Shown here piece after piece: positions 6,085 to 8,063 of a stretch of 8,063 bases of DNA; position 1 is the first letter of the stretch, and every line of letters begins with the position of its first letter. The stretch is from an uncultured Clostridia bacterium (GTDB lineage: Bacteria > Bacillota > Clostridia > Christensenellales > UBA1242). Position numbers and translations under genes: made by a program. Under the pieces are notes generated by a model. It was given only the letters and a program-made list of their open reading frames with translations. It did no database searches and was not told where the DNA came from. Location: NCBI GenBank assembly GCA_934771675.1, contig CAKVMF010000042.1, positions 1 through 8,063 on the forward strand, written 5' to 3'.

Positions 6085-8063
6085 TTAAATAAATCCATTA
6101 ATATCTTTGTCACCAGAAGATTTTTCAACTTTTTGGTTTGTATCTTGAACATCTATAACATTATTTTTTGATTTGTTTTTAGATGGTTCTTTTGATGGTT
6201 TTTCACGTTCACGGTCATTTGTGATTTTTTCTGGTTCTTTTTTGTGGTGTTTTTTAAGGAATACTGCAACCAAAGCAACTATCAAAACAACGCCAAGAAG
6301 GAGAGATGAGAAGATATAGAAGAATGTTGCGGTCCAGTTTGATGCATCATCGTCGCTATTTCCATCATCATCATCAGATGAACTATCTTTAGTTGTTCCA
6401 TAGAATTTTTTTATGGTTGTGTCATCATCTGGAAGTGTTTCAACATATTCATTGAACAATTTTTCAGTTGAATAGGTTTCAAGCTCAATGCCAGCAATCA
6501 TAGCATAACCTTTGCCAGTTTCTTTTTCTGAACCAAGTGAGATTTCAGCAGAAACATTTGCAACAGAACTTGTGTTTGTTGTAATCAAAACTTGATAACA
6601 AATAAATCCATTTTCACCTTCAGCTGCAGTTTTGTTTGCAGTGTTGATATTTGTCCATGAAGTTGAAATTGAATCAATTTTAATATTCAAGCCAAAATCA
6701 TTTGATGTGAAACCACCAGTTTTAACATAGATTTTCAAAGCATAGAATGCACTAGTTTTTAATGAATTCTTGTTTGTTGGAGTAACTGAAATATAGTCAG
6801 TTGATTTTCCGTTAGACAAAATCAAAACGTTTTGTGAGTGGTTGTTGTTAAGTTCAGATGCTTCAATATAGTTTCCGTTGATGTAAACATCGTCATTAAA
6901 CTTGTAGTTATAGCTTACAACTTCAGTTTTTGCTGAGGTGTAGTCAGTTGCATTTGAACCAGTTCCAACAGTAACTTTGTTTGGACTTGTTATGATAACG
7001 TCTTTGCTATCAATTTTTGAAACTTCAGTTTTTCTTGTTGAATCACTATAAAGTTTGTAGCCAGTAACATTGCCAGATTCATCTTTAACTTCGCCAATAT
7101 AGTATTCTGTTTTATCGATTGTTACAGAGTATTCAAATTTTGAAGTTGAATCATAGTAAGATGCAACTGCAATGCCAGTTTTTCCAACTGTGTAAGTTGT
7201 ATTGTTAGTCAAATCTGTTGTGTATTCAGTATCTTTATAAAGATTTGTATCTGTATCTTTATTTGGATTGTGCATATCAAATGTGTAATCAAGTAAGTTT
7301 ATAAATTTAACATTCTTCAAACTATCTTTTTCATACAAATTGCTTGAATTTGATTGATTATTTTCAGCTTCTGCAAGCAATTTATCACGAACTGATTCAA
7401 CAGTTTTTGGAGAATCTGAAGGAATTTCGCTTGTTACATTTTTGATAAAACATGTTCCAACTGCGTTTTCAACACCAATCTCGATATATGCACTGAGTGA
7501 TGAGTTTCCAGTTTGAACATAATATGTGAATGTGTTCCAGCCTGGGGTTACTGAATCAGTTGACATTGATGTAATAACTTTGTCATCGGCAACTGAATCA
7601 TGATAAAGTGTTGAAACAACTTTTCCTTTGAATTCATAACCTGAAACATCTCCAGCATAAAAATCAAATGAAATCTTGTAAACTGAACCAGCTGAAAGGC
7701 TTGTTGATGAAGAGTAGATTTTGTAAGTGTTGGTTGTGTTGAATGTTTTGCTTGTTGCATTTGAAATTGGAGCAGTGATAGAACTTGGAAGATACATAGC
7801 ATAAACATTGTAAAACAAGTCATCAGGCATGGTTGGTCTATTTGCTTTGCCACCATTGTATTTGCTGTAGAAGTTGTTGTCAATAGCGGTATAACTGTTG
7901 TTTGTTGGAATAACACCAGCAATTACAGCAGAAGAATTTGTTGATTTTTCAGTCCAGCTTTTTGCTTTTCTTGGAGTTGTGAAGTCAACTTCTTCAAGAT
8001 TGTAGTTGCTTGTTATTGTGGTGTTATTGAAGAATCCATTTGTTACACCTTTTGCCATAAGAG
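6085..8063 (-). CDS. C-terminal part of a large modular surface protein with membrane anchor (5' truncated)
   Basis: About 658 codons are visible and the frame stays open to the window edge. The first Met (8058) has no ribosome binding site or signal peptide and is preceded in frame by a Leu codon, so it is internal. Numbering from it, the protein is rich in Asn/Ser/Thr/Tyr/Asp and has two diverged beta-sandwich modules (about 20-213 and 252-535). Each has a core of the form S-L-x5-Y-x7-G followed by a strand ending in T-G/T-N-S/T-S and an acidic I-x-(I/L)-G strand. They resemble carbohydrate-binding (galactose-binding-like) domains. A linker with an acidic cluster (558-571) leads to one membrane helix (577-600), then KKHHKK and a basic, polar tail of about 55 residues. 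There is no LPXTG motif, so anchoring is by the helix. Topology is outside-to-inside, with the modules on the surface. Adhesion or glycan binding is inferred from fold resemblance only; no catalytic domain is visible. Confidence 0.85.
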   Translation of the reverse strand, partial: LMAKGVTNGFFNNTTITSNYNLEEVDFTTPRKAKSWTEKSTNSSAVIAGVIPTNNSYTAIDNNFYSKYNGGKANRPTMPDDLFYNVYAMYLPSSITAPISNATSKTFNTTNTYKIYSSSTSLSAGSVYKISFDFYAGDVSGYEFKGKVVSTLYHDSVADDKVITSMSTDSVTPGWNTFTYYVQTGNSSLSAYIEIGVENAVGTCFIKNVTSEIPSDSPKTVESVRDKLLAEAENNQSNSSNLYEKDSLKNVKFINLLDYTFDMHNPNKDTDTNLYKDTEYTTDLTNNTTYTVGKTGIAVASYYDSTSKFEYSVTIDKTEYYIGEVKDESGNVTGYKLYSDSTRKTEVSKIDSKDVIITSPNKVTVGTGSNATDYTSAKTEVVSYNYKFNDDVYINGNYIEASELNNNHSQNVLILSNGKSTDYISVTPTNKNSLKTSAFYALKIYVKTGGFTSNDFGLNIKIDSISTSWTNINTANKTAAEGENGFICYQVLITTNTSSVANVSAEISLGSEKETGKGYAMIAGIELETYSTEKLFNEYVETLPDDDTTIKKFYGTTKDSSSDDDDGNSDDDASNWTATFFYIFSSLLLGVVLIVALVAVFLKKHHKKEPEKITNDREREKPSKEPSKNKSKNNVIDVQDTNQKVEKSSGDKDINGFI
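6259..6330 (-). other. C-terminal transmembrane anchor of the surface protein
   Basis: Residues 577-600 (TATFFYIFSSLLLGVVLIVA and four more) form a 24-residue hydrophobic helix. An Asp-rich outer flank and a Lys/His-rich inner flank (LKKHHKK) set the orientation by the positive-inside rule. It replaces a sortase signal as the means of surface attachment. Confidence 0.88.
6454..7305 (-). repeat. Second beta-sandwich module (B) of the surface protein, with internal insertion
   Basis: Residues about 252-535. Shared landmarks with module A are the opening LLDYTFD, the strand NVLILSN (410-416), SLKTSAFYALKIYVKTG (432-448), ITTNTSSVANVSAEISLG (492-509) and the closing strand AMIAGIEL (519-526). 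Similarity to module A is visible only at these landmarks, so it is an ancient protein-level repeat with no DNA-level identity. Boundaries are approximate. Confidence 0.55.
6907..7203 (-). other. Insertion of about 95 residues within module B
   Basis: The distance from the opening strand to the first landmark strand is about 61 residues in module A (24 to 85) but about 155 in module B (256 to 411). The extra part, roughly residues 286-384, is strand-rich (IAVASYYD, FEYSVTIDKTEYYIGEV, DESGNVTGYKLYSD). It includes a short two-stranded unit reading YYIGEV...GYKLYSD and looks like an independent small beta domain inserted in a loop. Boundaries are estimates. Confidence 0.4.
7420..8001 (-). repeat. 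First visible beta-sandwich module (A) of the surface protein
   Basis: Residues about 20-213. Landmarks are LEEVDFTTP (21-29), a Trp soon after (35), NVYAMYLPSS (84-93), SLSAGSVYKISFDFYAG (120-136), PGWNTFTYYVQTG (172-184), SSLSAYIEIGV (186-196) and the closing strand TCFIKNV (202-208). The order of strands matches module B. The pattern resembles carbohydrate-binding jelly-roll domains. More copies may lie upstream, outside the window. Confidence 0.55.

Noticed and set aside
7548..7922. 124-codon minus-strand open frame rich in Gln, Leu and Phe
   Set aside because: It is a frame-shifted reading of the low-complexity surface-protein gene, with no ribosome binding site and no recognisable domain.
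8056..8058. ATG as the true start of the surface protein
   Set aside because: There is no signal peptide on a clearly surface-type protein and the frame continues upstream to the edge, so it is an internal Met.
1..8063. CRISPR array, tRNA or rRNA, insertion sequence, phage or toxin-antitoxin module
   Set aside because: No spaced direct repeats, cloverleaf-like segments, transposase or integrase motifs, or small paired toxin genes were seen on either strand.

Overview
This is an AT-rich window (roughly one third G+C by eye) with standard bacterial code; TGA is used as a stop by the first gene. It most resembles a low-GC Bacillota chromosome, probably a gut-type Clostridia relative. The grounds are an adjacent DUF421 (YetF-like) and DUF4363 pair, a SpoVB-like flippase, AT-rich hairpin terminators and a very Asn/Ser/Thr/Lys-rich surface protein. 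The taxon is an inference from gene content, not from a marker gene. There are no RNA genes, CRISPR arrays, insertion sequences, integrases or phage genes. No gene-free stretch reaches 300 bases; the longest is 147 bases.

Layout from left to right: (1) the 3' third of uvrA (+), cut by the window edge just before its second Walker A motif. (2) A membrane-anchored extracytoplasmic protein with an N-terminal bacterial Ig-like domain (+), with its own extended -10 promoter starting at the uvrA stop codon and a strong terminator after it. (3) A two-gene overlapping operon, DUF421 then DUF4363 (+), ending in a bidirectional hairpin. (4) A convergent SpoVB/MOP-family lipid-linked oligosaccharide flippase (-). 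(5) A 147-base divergent intergenic region. (6) A GNAT-fold protein of about 374 residues (+), ending in a second bidirectional hairpin. (7) A convergent, 5'-truncated gene (-) for the C-terminal part of a large surface protein, with two diverged carbohydrate-binding-like beta-sandwich modules, an acidic linker, one membrane helix and a basic cytoplasmic tail.

Functionally this is a mixed housekeeping and envelope neighbourhood: DNA repair (uvrA), three or four envelope or membrane proteins, a flippase, and one soluble acyltransferase-like enzyme. Each transcription unit is closed by a hairpin except uvrA, so the units appear independent apart from the DUF421-DUF4363 pair. I see no convincing new multi-gene system. 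The least ordinary item is the modular surface protein at the right end, whose N-terminal part lies outside the window.
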